DNA of 64,000 nucleotides from NCBI GenBank assembly GCA_048393055.1, contig DBFJJS010000008.1, positions 3,433 to 67,432 of the forward strand. The letters are read 5' to 3'. Below are positions 35,012 to 43,579 of the stretch, in pieces; the stretch's first letter is position 1; each line of letters starts with the position of its first letter. The position numbers were made by a program, and so were the translations under genes. This DNA comes from Faeciplasma sp048393055. GTDB lineage: Bacteria; Bacillota; Clostridia; Oscillospirales; Ruminococcaceae. The notes beneath the pieces were generated by a model that saw only the letters and a program-made list of their open reading frames with translations, was not told the DNA's origin and did no database searches.

Positions 35012-36454
35012 TTATCTTCTCTTAGAAACTACTACTGCAGCAGCAGCGATAGCCATAGGAATAACTGCGAGAACAATACCGGTAGAAGGGTTGGTATCCC
35101 CTGTGGTATCCTCAACAGGATCGGTTACCTCGATATCGGAAGGAGTATCGGGCTCAGTCTCAACATCGCCGGGCTCGATAGGATCATCAACATTGATAGT
35201 GTCATCACCGTCGTCTACCTCGGGCATTGTGAGCTCGATGTAAACATCGGTAGCCTGGTGGCAGTAGTTGATGGGATTGCCCATGTAGTACTGTCTGCCG
35301 TCCCAGTTGGTCTCAAACTGAGTAAGTGTCTGACGCTCTGTGAACCAAATGCCGCCGTTGAATACGCCGTAAGAGGTGTCATAGAGGTAATCCATAGGAA
35401 GGTCAAACTCGAGCTGAGTTACCTGACCGTTAACGATGCAGGTAGAAGCAATGTCAACGTTGCTGGGATTAGCCCATGTGCCGTAGTTGGGCCAAGGATT
35501 AGCGTTGCCCACAGACTCTGAAGAATCGTAAGAACCGGTAGGCTGGTCAGCAGTTCTCAAGGTGTAAAGAGCAACACCGTTGGTGGGTTCCTTAAGAACA
35601 ACTATTACCTTAGCAGACTCAGCGCCAAGGATAGCAGCTCTGTTCTGGATGGTGTGGTCCCAAGTCCAAGCATCATTCCAAGTAACCTGGTTGTTTTCTC
35701 CGTAAACTGAGTTAAGGAAGCTAACGTCACTTGTTGCAGTGAGCTGGTTCTCGCTCTTAGCAACAGTCATGAAAGCTACAGGAGTCTGAGAACCGGTGAT
35801 AAGGGTATCATCGCCGCCCTCACCATTGTAATCCTTGATGCCGTTGCTGCCGGCATCCCAAAGCTGAACATACATGTCGTAGTTGTCAGTCTTGAAGCCT
35901 GCCTGCCACCAATCCTGACCGGTAGCCATAGAGTGGTCGTTGTTGTCAGAGTAGGTCATTTCAGCGATAAGTCTGATAGAGGTGATATCGCCAACCATCT
36001 GAGACTGAGCAATGGTTGCCCACTGATCGCCGTTGTAGTAGTAGTAAGGACGGGTGAAAGCACCGAAGTTTACATACTGAGTGAAGTATCTAACATCCTT
36101 AGCTCCTACATCGTAAGTGGTATCATAAGCATCTACGCTCTTGAGCTGAGTTCTAACGCCGTTAACCTCAATATACCAGTTAATGTTAGGTGCCTTATTG
36201 TCAGGATTCTGATTTAACCAGCTTGTATCAGTAAGGCTGGTAGGAAGCTTTACTTCAATGTAGCTATCCTGATCAGCATAACCGAAGAGGTTATAGATGT
36301 TGGTGTCGAAGGTCCAAGTGATTGTCTTACCATTGTTGTAAGTTGAAGTCTTTGCGAGATCAAGTCTATAGGTCTCAGCAAAAACGCTAACTGCCATTGC
36401 AGAGATGGCAATTACGACTGCCAAAACGACAGCCATGAGTTTCTTCATCTTCAT
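35012..36454 (-). CDS. Abundant secreted surface protein with NPSTG C-terminal sorting-like signal
   Basis: A 480-residue protein I do not recognise. Signal peptide about 1-26 (AMAVSVFAE). The body (27-400) is rich in Tyr, Trp, Asn and Thr and looks all-beta. An acidic Asp/Thr/Pro-rich stalk (about 405-450) leads to NPSTG, a hydrophobic helix and a KRR tail, the layout of sortase substrates, with NPSTG in place of LPXTG. The gene has an exact consensus promoter, an AGGAGG site and a very strong terminator and is monocistronic, so it is probably highly expressed. The position next to the glycan transport block may reflect a shared surface function, but nothing in the sequence proves it. Confidence 0.8.
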   Translation of the reverse strand: MKMKKLMAVVLAVVIAISAMAVSVFAETYRLDLAKTSTYNNGKTITWTFDTNIYNLFGYADQDSYIEVKLPTSLTDTSWLNQNPDNKAPNINWYIEVNGVRTQLKSVDAYDTTYDVGAKDVRYFTQYVNFGAFTRPYYYYNGDQWATIAQSQMVGDITSIRLIAEMTYSDNNDHSMATGQDWWQAGFKTDNYDMYVQLWDAGSNGIKDYNGEGGDDTLITGSQTPVAFMTVAKSENQLTATSDVSFLNSVYGENNQVTWNDAWTWDHTIQNRAAILGAESAKVIVVLKEPTNGVALYTLRTADQPTGSYDSSESVGNANPWPNYGTWANPSNVDIASTCIVNGQVTQLEFDLPMDYLYDTSYGVFNGGIWFTERQTLTQFETNWDGRQYYMGNPINYCHQATDVYIELTMPEVDDGDDTINVDDPIEPGDVETEPDTPSDIEVTDPVEDTTGDTNPSTGIVLAVIPMAIAAAAVVVSKRR

Positions 36455-36567
36455 GAAAAATTTCCTCCTTTTAGATTTTCATCGCTACTGCCGCATTTTG
36501 CGAAATTACCCCGCAAGTGCCACAGATAGAGATCAATATTAATTCTCGGAAGCACCGAGACGACAGC

Positions 36568-36596
36568 ATTATATCATCCGCCCGCATTTTTGTCAA
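36568..36596 (-). promoter_or_regulatory. Exact consensus promoter of the surface protein gene
   Basis: Minus-strand TTGACA, 17-base spacer, TATAAT, giving an untranslated leader of roughly 105 bases. Confidence 0.9.
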
Positions 36597-36925
36597 GCAA
36601 AATTTAACATGGCGGCGGTTTGATGTCGACACGGCTTTTAACTTTCCGCTGTCTAATAAGTGTCTGCGGCGATAGAATTTGTTTCAGCAAAATTTTAAAA
36701 ATATTTAATTTGTTAAAGCTGCACATTTTGTCTTCAATTTTAAGCCTTTTGTCCGACAATATTCACAGCTTGTACTGCTTTCTATCACCGAAGCAACACT
36801 ATTATATGTTTTTTAGTTCGAAAAATTTTTTAAAAATTATTTTCTTAGCTGAGAGATTATATACCACGGGCCTAACCTTTGCTTTGAGTTATGCAGTAAG
36901 TTCTATTAATTTAAAGGTTAAGAGC
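36597..36925. other. AT-rich intergenic stretch without a supported gene
   Basis: A 104-codon plus-strand frame at 36620-36934 has no ribosome binding site, no family resemblance and low-complexity hydrophobic composition; I do not call it. Nothing else is seen. Confidence 0.6.
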
Positions 36926-36951
36926 AATAGTTAGCTCACGAGCTAACTATT
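36926..36951 (-). terminator. Hairpin after thrS
   Basis: Perfect 11 bp stem (36926-36936 with 36941-36951) with a 4-base loop, 14 bases after the thrS stop. The minus-strand T-run is poor. Confidence 0.6.
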
Positions 36952-36964
36952 CTCACCGGACCTA

Positions 36965-38731
36965 TCATCTTCCTTTTGTCTCAATGTCGCGACTGACCAT
37001 ATTTACAAACTCCTCTGCGCTCATTGCTGTGGTCTCGACGCTGTCACGCCTTCTCACCGACACAGTGCCCTCCTGCTGCTCCTTATCGCCAAGGACAAGC
37101 ATATAAGGGATCTTAGCCATCTGTGCTTCCCTTATCTTATAGCCGGTCTTTTCCGCGCGCTTATCAGTCTCGCAGCGCACTCCGCGCTCTTTGAGCATGG
37201 AGGCGATCTTATCGGTATAGTCGTTGTTGCGGTCTGTTATGGGCAGGAGCTTAACCTGGACGGGAGCAAGCCATGTGGGGAATTTCCCGGCGTAATGCTC
37301 GATAAGTATTCCGATAAACCTTTCTATAGATCCGAATACAACGCGGTGTATCATTATCGGGCGGTGCTTTGCGCCGTCAGCGCCGGTGTATTCCGCTTCA
37401 AAGCGCATCGGAAGCTGGAAGTCGAGCTGTATCGTTCCGCACTGCCACGTTCTGCCGATGGAATCCTCGAGGTGGAAATCTATTTTAGGACCGTAAAACG
37501 CTCCGTCGCCCTCGTTTATGACGTATGGCATGTTCATTTCGTCCAAAGCGGCCTTAAGACCGTCTGTCGCCGCCTCCCAGTCCTTTTCGTCGCCGATGTG
37601 GTCCTCCGGCATTGTGGACAGCTCCACATGGTACTTGAATCCGAACAGGCTGTAGACCTCGTCTATAAGCCTTACTACCCCCTTTATCTCGGAGGTTATC
37701 TGCTCGTTTGTCATGAATATATGGGCGTCGTCCTGAGTAAAGCAGCGCACGCGCATAAGACCGTGAAGCTCGCCGCTCTTTTCGTGGCGGTGGACAAGTC
37801 CCAGCTCGCCTATGCGCATCGGAAGATCCCTGTATGAGCGCGGCTCAGACTTGTAAACAAGCATTCCGCCCGGGCAGTTCATCGGCTTTATCGCAAAATC
37901 CTCGCCGTCGATGACGGTTGTATACATATTCTGCTTGTAGTGATCCCAATGGCCGGACGTCTCCCAAAGATGGCGATCAAGAAGGATAGGCGTTGAGACC
38001 TCCACATATCCCTCGCGGGTGTGTATCTGACGCCAGTAATCTATAAGCGTATTCTTTAAAATCATACCGTTGGGCAGGAAGAACGGAAATCCCGGTCCCT
38101 CCTCCGACATCATAAACAGGCCCATTTCCTTGCCTATCCTGCGGTGATCGCGCTTTTTAGCCTCCTCAAGCCTTGCAAGGTACTCGTCAAGGTCTGTCTT
38201 GTTTGTAAACGCCGTGCCGTAAATACGGGTGAGCATCTTGTTCTTTTCCGAGCCCCTCCAATAAGCCCCCGCGACGGAGGTCAGCTTAAACGCCTTTACC
38301 GCAGATGTGTAAGTGACGTGAGGGCCTGCGCATAGGTCGACGTATTCGCCCTGCTTAAAGAAGCTGAGCTCCTCGTCCTCGGGAAGATCCTCGATAAGCT
38401 CCACCTTATAAGGCTCGTTTTTGTCCTGCATAAGCTTTATCGCTTCCTCGCGCGGGAGCGTAAAGCGCTCGAGCCGGAGGTTCTCCTTGACGATCTTCTT
38501 CATTTCCGCTTCAAGAGCTGCGATATCGTCGCTTGTAAATCCGCCTTCCCTGTCGAAATCATAGTAGAAGCCGTCCTTAATAGACGGGCCTATGGCAAGC
38601 TTGGTATCGGGGAAAAGCCTCTTTACAGCCTGCGCGAGTATGTGCGAAGCGGTGTGGCGCAAAGCGCCTCTGCCGATTTCCTCGTCAAAGGAATGCTCCT
38701 CAACGCTGCCGTCATGCATGATTACTTTCAT
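36965..38731 (-). CDS. thrS: Threonyl-tRNA synthetase lacking the TGS domain
   Basis: A 588-residue class II synthetase. The N2 editing domain starts almost at once: HTASHIL (about 22-28) and the later DLCAGPH supply the zinc-like His/Cys set used to hydrolyse mischarged Ser-tRNA. The catalytic domain shows motif 2 (GELGLVHRHEKSGELHGLMR region) and the zinc ligands in MNCPGGM and the late MIHRVVFGSIER motif 3; the anticodon-binding domain ends the protein. The usual N-terminal TGS domain of about 60 residues is reduced to some 15 residues. The ATG at 38731 has GAGAGG upstream; the longer frame runs into the T-box terminator. Regulated by the T-box leader just upstream. Confidence 0.95.
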   Translation of the reverse strand: MKVIMHDGSVEEHSFDEEIGRGALRHTASHILAQAVKRLFPDTKLAIGPSIKDGFYYDFDREGGFTSDDIAALEAEMKKIVKENLRLERFTLPREEAIKLMQDKNEPYKVELIEDLPEDEELSFFKQGEYVDLCAGPHVTYTSAVKAFKLTSVAGAYWRGSEKNKMLTRIYGTAFTNKTDLDEYLARLEEAKKRDHRRIGKEMGLFMMSEEGPGFPFFLPNGMILKNTLIDYWRQIHTREGYVEVSTPILLDRHLWETSGHWDHYKQNMYTTVIDGEDFAIKPMNCPGGMLVYKSEPRSYRDLPMRIGELGLVHRHEKSGELHGLMRVRCFTQDDAHIFMTNEQITSEIKGVVRLIDEVYSLFGFKYHVELSTMPEDHIGDEKDWEAATDGLKAALDEMNMPYVINEGDGAFYGPKIDFHLEDSIGRTWQCGTIQLDFQLPMRFEAEYTGADGAKHRPIMIHRVVFGSIERFIGILIEHYAGKFPTWLAPVQVKLLPITDRNNDYTDKIASMLKERGVRCETDKRAEKTGYKIREAQMAKIPYMLVLGDKEQQEGTVSVRRRDSVETTAMSAEEFVNMVSRDIETKGR

Positions 38732-38803
38732 GATAAATACCTCTCTTATATTATTTTTATCGAATGCACAAAATACAGAATATATTTTAACCGGTTTATC
38801 CGG

Positions 38804-39045
38804 CAAAAATAAAAGCACCCCCGAAATAATTCAAGGGTGCATAATACACGGTCCCACCTTGGTGTTTAGCTTTTGCATTTACAGGCTGCCTGTCGGCGGT
38901 AAATGCGGCCCTTATCGCAGGCATACGGCGCGCTCCTCACGCGCTGCTCAGGGACGGTGTCCGGAAATTTTCGGCTCGCGCCGCGCCGCTCCCAGCTATA
39001 CGGCGCTCTCTTTCAGACGTTCTGCCGACCGGCTTTCCCATCACA
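38804..39045 (-). ncRNA. T-box leader (threonine-responsive) upstream of thrS
   Basis: On the minus strand, AAGGTGGGACCGTG at 38847-38860 is the T-box/antiterminator sequence that pairs with the uncharged tRNA acceptor end. It is followed by a terminator (GCACCC at 38835-38840 with GGGTGC at 38815-38820, then TTTTATTTTT). An upstream stem I region runs to about 39040 with an AGAGAGC element; a GACACCGTCC segment at about 38952-38961 offers ACC (38956-38958) as the threonine specifier codon. Uncharged tRNA-Thr would favour antitermination and thrS expression. The specifier position is my reading, not proven. Confidence 0.92.
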
Positions 39046-39062
39046 GCATTCAATATTTAATC

Positions 39063-39093
39063 ATTATATAGCACAGTTGCTCGCGTTTGTCAA
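39063..39093 (-). promoter_or_regulatory. Promoter of the T-box/thrS transcript
   Basis: Minus-strand TTGACA, then TATATA after 17 bases (or TATAAT after 19), just upstream of the T-box leader. Confidence 0.8.
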
Positions 39094-39207
39094 GAACAAA
39101 AGCACCGGAAAGCCCGATGCCCTTGTCCTTAAGTGAGAAGAAATAATGAAAAAAGGGTGTTGTTTAAGTATTTGCCGCCTCGGAATAGTAATCCAAGCGC
39201 AACGCCG

Positions 39208-40128
39208 TTAAAACCTTTCGTCCTCCATATAGCGGTAGCCGACTATATAGCCGCCGTCGCGCTCTATCGGCTCTTTAAGTATTATAAGCAGTGAACCGGC
39301 GTCCCTGTACGCCTTTGCTCCAACAATGTCCTCGTCGTTTGTCACCGCTCCGTCCGACTCCTCCTCAAACGGATACTCCCGATGCGCTATCTCTCCGATA
39401 AGCTGGGCGTTCTCGGTAAGAGCAAGCTCCATCTGGCTTGCGGTCAGACCTGCGTCGGGCGCAAGATAAAGCACCCTGTACCCGGTCCTGTCAGAGGTGT
39501 AAACGATATCGCCGCATTTTACCGCCGAACGGGGTTCGTCCTGAACAGTTTTACCGCTCATATCCATAACGTATGTATAGCCGACGAGAATATCTCCGTC
39601 AAGCTATGTAGGCTCGTCGAGAATCAAAAGCACCGAGTCAAAATTTTTATAATACACCGCCGCCCCGTCGATATATGTGGCGGCAAAATCCACATCATCA
39701 GAGCCTGCCCAGTCCTCGGTGTAAACCGAAGTCCCGAGATACTGTCTGTCCTCTGTCAGCTCAAGAACGTATTCATACGGCGTTATTTCCGAGCCGCTTT
39801 CAATAATATGGTACTGCGCGCCCGGCTTGTTTCCGTAATAAACCTCACCGCCTATGCGTATCGCCGGCGGCATGCTGTCTATCAAAACGCCGTCCCATGC
39901 GTCTGCATCGTACTCCTGGATGCCGTTTGTTTCGGAAGTCTCCTGCTCACCGTCCGCCGAGTCAGCGGTTTCAGTCCGCTCCGTTTGCTGCGTCTGTTCC
40001 GTCTGCCCGTTTTCCACCTGCTGCGGGCTTATATCGTCCCCGGCAGCGCAGGAGCTGAGCAGCAGCGCCGACGCAAGAACAGCGGAAAGAATCAGTGCGG
40101 GAAGCTTTTTTGTTCTCACTTTGTACAT
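39208..40128 (-). pseudogene. Lipoprotein gene interrupted by an in-frame TAG
   Basis: The reading frame from the ATG at 40128 (GAGGGT upstream) runs to a TAG at 39604-39606 and continues in the same frame to the stop at 39208. Without the TAG it would encode about 306 residues: lipobox LLSSC, a Gln/Thr/Glu-rich linker, and two repeats of about 100 residues. The repeat ends align as LDEPT*LDGDILVGYTY in the first and LKEPIERDGGYIVGYRY in the second, so the TAG stands where the second repeat has Glu, consistent with a single G-to-T change. It follows a paralogue by 36 bases without a promoter between them. Residual expression as a truncated 174-residue lipoprotein is possible. Confidence 0.8.
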
Positions 40129-40164
40129 GTTAAGACCCTCTTTCAAGGAGTTTCATACAGCCTG

Positions 40165-41265
40165 TCAAGGCTGATATGCCGCGAGCTCATCGGAATAGGA
40201 GTACACAAACGCGGCGTTATAGCCGTCGGCAGTCCTTCGGGGAAATTTCCGTGCGGCTACAATCTCCGAACCGTCCCCGTTCATGTATATAAGCGTCCCC
40301 TCAGACAGGACGTTTGAGGCTATGTCGGCGTCGGTATAGTCCTCAAAATCAAGCTTGGCCACAGCGTAATGAACCTCGCCCACAAAGGTAAAATCCGATA
40401 TCATGTCCCCAAGAAGCGCCTTCGCCTTCTCTGGTGTGTCTGCGATTATCGGAGGGGTTTCCGACGGGGTGTATACCTTGCCGTTGCAGATTACGATGGG
40501 AGACTGCTGGTCGATAAGAATATCCTCTGTGCTGCGCTTTGCAGGGACGCGCAGGTATATCTCCTGCTCGGGCGGTGCAATGTCAACCGTTTTAACCAGC
40601 TCCTTATATGATTCTACATTCCGGACCGATTCGCTGCGGGCTTCGGTCTGAGCTTCCTCCGTGCTGTAGTAGTCGTCCCGGAAGAGCTTGTAGCCGATTA
40701 TTAAGCTGTCTTCATTTTCATACGCCTGCGGTAAAACAACCGTTACCGAACCGTCCTCCGGGGAATAGTAGACAATCGAGCCTATCATCAGCCTGCCGCC
40801 GTTAGTTGCTATTGCGTCAGAGGGACATCTGTCAAAGGGATATTCCTCATAGTACTCCACCTCGCCCAGCAGCTCGAGACCGCCGGTAATTTTGGATATC
40901 CCATCTTCGAGATCGCCCGTGAAGGACATCGTGTAGGTAGCCGAGCCGTCTGCGTTGGCGGAGTAGTATTCGCCGGTTTCAAGCCTTAGAATAGTAGGAA
41001 GAGAGTATAGTACTATCTCGTATTGAGCGTCGTAAGGATATGGCTCAGGATCTGCGCCTGTCTCTTCGCTCTCGCTTATATGCTCACCGCCCGCTGAGTC
41101 AGTGGTTTCAGTCTGCTCCGTTTGCTGCGCCTGTTCCGTCTGCTCGTTTTCCACCCGCTGCGGGCTTATATCGTCCCCGGCAGCGCAGGAGCTGAGCAGC
41201 AGCGCCGACGCAAGAACAGCGGAAAGAATCAATGCGGATAGCTTTTTTGTTAGTGCTTCATTCAT
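40165..41265 (-). CDS. Lipoprotein with two approximately 100-residue repeats (paralogue of the neighbouring pseudogene)
   Basis: A 366-residue lipoprotein of unknown function. Signal peptide with lipobox LLSSC (Cys about 25), a Gln/Glu/Thr-rich linker (about 35-75), then two copies of a repeat of about 100 residues sharing the pattern LLGEVEYYEEYPF or FVGEVHYAVAKL and an end segment of the type IIGYKLF. The ATG at 41265 is preceded by GTGAGGT. The signal peptide and linker are almost identical to those of the downstream paralogue, while the repeats differ strongly. First gene of a two-gene operon with its own promoter. Confidence 0.8.
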   Translation of the reverse strand: MNEALTKKLSALILSAVLASALLLSSCAAGDDISPQRVENEQTEQAQQTEQTETTDSAGGEHISESEETGADPEPYPYDAQYEIVLYSLPTILRLETGEYYSANADGSATYTMSFTGDLEDGISKITGGLELLGEVEYYEEYPFDRCPSDAIATNGGRLMIGSIVYYSPEDGSVTVVLPQAYENEDSLIIGYKLFRDDYYSTEEAQTEARSESVRNVESYKELVKTVDIAPPEQEIYLRVPAKRSTEDILIDQQSPIVICNGKVYTPSETPPIIADTPEKAKALLGDMISDFTFVGEVHYAVAKLDFEDYTDADIASNVLSEGTLIYMNGDGSEIVAARKFPRRTADGYNAAFVYSYSDELAAYQP

Positions 41266-41387
41266 GTTAAACCTCACGATTATTAACGTCATTCTCTTTC
41301 GCATATCAGCCCCGACATGCTTCCGAAGGGAAATTCTGCGCTTGTATTTGCCCGCGATGTTGGCTCAATGTTTGCTTTTATGTATTT

Positions 41388-41416
41388 AATATACCCTATG
41401 TTAAAACTTATGTCAA
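41388..41416 (-). promoter_or_regulatory. Promoter of the tandem lipoprotein operon
   Basis: Minus-strand TTGACA, 17-base spacer, TATATT. Confidence 0.85.
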
Positions 41417-41778
41417 TAAATTTTTACAAAAAGAACTAAGTTTTTTATAATTTTTAGTCAAATTCTGCACATATGCCTGTTTATGCAGACGATGTCTGTG
41501 TTTTTGCCCCTGATTTCCCTGTAATATTCCTGTCTGAAATAAATAGGTCTGAAAATGTAAGGCAATCTACTTGACATGTGTACAATTCTATTATAAAATA
41601 TTATCGTATGTGGTATTGTATTATACGAAGATTATTTAATGATTTGTTCAAAGATTGCGTACATATACTTTAAAATGTTATGCACAGAGATTAATCATAA
41701 ACATCAGAGTTATAATTTTTGTATTCTGCATATAAAATGTGCGATTTATGCAAAATCTTAAGAAAGGAGATGCAGATA
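41417..41778. other. Intergenic leader region before rny
   Basis: A divergent, AT-rich intergenic region. It contains the rny promoter (41571-41599) and a leader of about 170 bases. No gene or clear riboswitch is seen. Confidence 0.55.
41571..41599 (+). promoter_or_regulatory. Promoter of rny
   Basis: TTGACA, 17-base spacer, TAAAAT (an alternative TATAAA lies two bases earlier), leaving a long leader before the rny start. Confidence 0.75.
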
Positions 41779-43353
41779 ATGCCGTTTACATTTAATTTTT
41801 ACACCTTACTTATAGCTGCGGCTGCATTTGTAGTCGGCGCTGCAATAGGCGGGGTTATTCTTTTCAAGCTTGGCGTTGAACATAGAAAGAAAATTGCTGA
41901 AGCGCAAATAGGCTCAGCTGAACAGGAAGCCGAAAGAATTGTCGACGAAGCGAAAAAGCAAGCAGAGTCGCTCAAAAAGGAAAAACTTATAGAAGCCAAG
42001 GATGAGATCTACAGAAACAGAACGGAAGCAGAGCGGGAAATTAAGGAACGCCGCTCGGAGGTTTCCCGTCAGGAAAGGCGGGTGCAGCAAAAGGAAGAAT
42101 CATTAGATAAAAAACTGGACGCTCTCGACAAAAAGGAAGAAGCGGTACAATCAAGGCTGAAGCAGGCTGACGAAAAGCTTAAGGAGGCTGAAAAGATCAA
42201 AACAAGCCAGCTTGACATGCTGGAGCGCATATCTCAACTCACCGTAGAACAGGCAAAGGAGCATTTGCTGAACTCTCTGGAGGACGAGCTCGTTCACGAC
42301 AAGGCGGTAAAGATAGCCGCGTACGAGCAGCAGACCAAGGAAGAGTGCGAAGCCAAGGCAAGGCAGCTTATTTCGCTGGCGATATCCCGCTGTGCTGCGG
42401 ATCAGGTTTCGGAATCGGCGGTTTCGGTAGTCCCGCTGCCTAACGACGAAATGAAGGGCAGGATCATAGGACGCGAGGGAAGGAACATACGCGCGCTCGA
42501 ACAGCTCACCGGCGTTGACCTTATAATAGACGACACGCCGGAAGCTATTACGCTTTCCTGCTTCGACCCAGTAAGGCGCGAGGTCGCAAGAATAGCGCTT
42601 GAAAAGCTGATACAGGACGGCAGAATCCATCCGACAAGAATCGAAGAAATGGTGGACAAGGCAAGGCGCGAGGTAGAGCAGGTCATCAAATCGGAGGGCG
42701 AGAGGGCTGTGCTTGAAGCCAACATCCACGGTCTCAACCACGAGCTTGTAAAGCTTATAGGAAGGCTTCACTACAGAACAAGCTACCGTCAGAACGTGCT
42801 CAACCACTCAATAGAGGTTTCACACCTCGCCGGAATGATGGCAAGCGAGCTGGGAGTCGACCCTGCTCTTGCAAGAAGAGCCGGACTTCTTCACGATATC
42901 GGCAAGGCGCTCAGCCACGAAATCGAAGGCTCGCACGTTCAGATAGGCGTGGACGTTTGCAGGAAGTACAAGGAATCCGCCGAGGTTATACACGCTATTG
43001 AAGCTCATCACGGCGACGTCGAGCCGCACACCGTTATTGCGGTGCTTGTTCAGGCTGCGGACGCTATCTCGGCCGCAAGACCCGCCGCAAGAAGCGAAAA
43101 CTTTGAAAACTACATCAAGCGTCTCCAGAAGCTCGAGGATATCTGCTCGTCTTATGACGGCGTAGAAAAGTCCTTCGCTATCCAGGCGGGACGCGAGGTG
43201 AGAATAATGGTCTCCCCCGAAAAGGTCAGCGACGAAAAGATGGTAGTCGTCGCGAGGGAGATAGCAAAGAAAATCGAGAATGAAATGGACTACCCAGGTC
43301 AGATAAAGGTAAACATTATCAGGGAATCAAGAGCTGTGGAATACGCAAAGTAG
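41779..43353 (+). CDS. rny: Ribonuclease Y
   Basis: A 524-residue endoribonuclease that starts bulk mRNA decay from the membrane. An N-terminal helix (about 8-30) anchors it, followed by a long charged coiled coil (about 35-205), a KH RNA-binding domain (IGREGRNIRALEQLTG, about 230-245) and an HD phosphohydrolase domain with LLHDIGKALSHE holding the metal-binding His-Asp pair. The ATG at 41779 is preceded by AAAGGAG at the right distance; a longer frame opening at 41719 lacks a site. The ending TAG is a normal stop here. Own promoter and terminator; monocistronic. Confidence 0.96.
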   Translation: MPFTFNFYTLLIAAAAFVVGAAIGGVILFKLGVEHRKKIAEAQIGSAEQEAERIVDEAKKQAESLKKEKLIEAKDEIYRNRTEAEREIKERRSEVSRQERRVQQKEESLDKKLDALDKKEEAVQSRLKQADEKLKEAEKIKTSQLDMLERISQLTVEQAKEHLLNSLEDELVHDKAVKIAAYEQQTKEECEAKARQLISLAISRCAADQVSESAVSVVPLPNDEMKGRIIGREGRNIRALEQLTGVDLIIDDTPEAITLSCFDPVRREVARIALEKLIQDGRIHPTRIEEMVDKARREVEQVIKSEGERAVLEANIHGLNHELVKLIGRLHYRTSYRQNVLNHSIEVSHLAGMMASELGVDPALARRAGLLHDIGKALSHEIEGSHVQIGVDVCRKYKESAEVIHAIEAHHGDVEPHTVIAVLVQAADAISAARPAARSENFENYIKRLQKLEDICSSYDGVEKSFAIQAGREVRIMVSPEKVSDEKMVVVAREIAKKIENEMDYPGQIKVNIIRESRAVEYAK

Positions 43354-43382
43354 CCATATGCCTTTGGTATTTTAAAAAGTCA

Positions 43383-43407
43383 GGGACGGCGCATGCCGTC
43401 CCTTTTT
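43383..43407 (+). terminator. Terminator of rny
   Basis: Perfect 8 bp stem GGGACGGC/GCCGTCCC with a 4-base loop followed by five T residues. Confidence 0.92.
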
Positions 43408-43532
43408 CATGGGCAGGTTTTCCCCGCAGTTCCGGTCGAAGGCATGACATAGTCAGATAATTCTGATAGTTTTAAATACTTATTGTTTTATATAAAGATA
43501 ACATTACTATTCGTAATTATAATTGTGCTGTA

Positions 43533-43567
43533 AAAATCCCGAACCATGCGCCAAGGTTCGGGATTTT
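43533..43567 (-). terminator. Terminator of the M28 peptidase gene
   Basis: Perfect 13 bp stem (43533-43545 with 43555-43567), 9-base loop; T-run on the minus strand. Confidence 0.88.
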
Positions 43568-43579
43568 AAGCTTAGTTCG

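Noticed and set aside
36620..36934. A 104-codon plus-strand open frame upstream of the surface protein gene
   Set aside because: No ribosome binding site, AT-driven low-complexity composition, and it overlaps the region downstream of thrS; likely chance.
39604..39606. TAG as a recoded codon (pyrrolysine or suppressed amber)
   Set aside because: TAG is an ordinary stop in this window (for example at the end of rny), and the repeat alignment points to a simple Glu-to-stop change.
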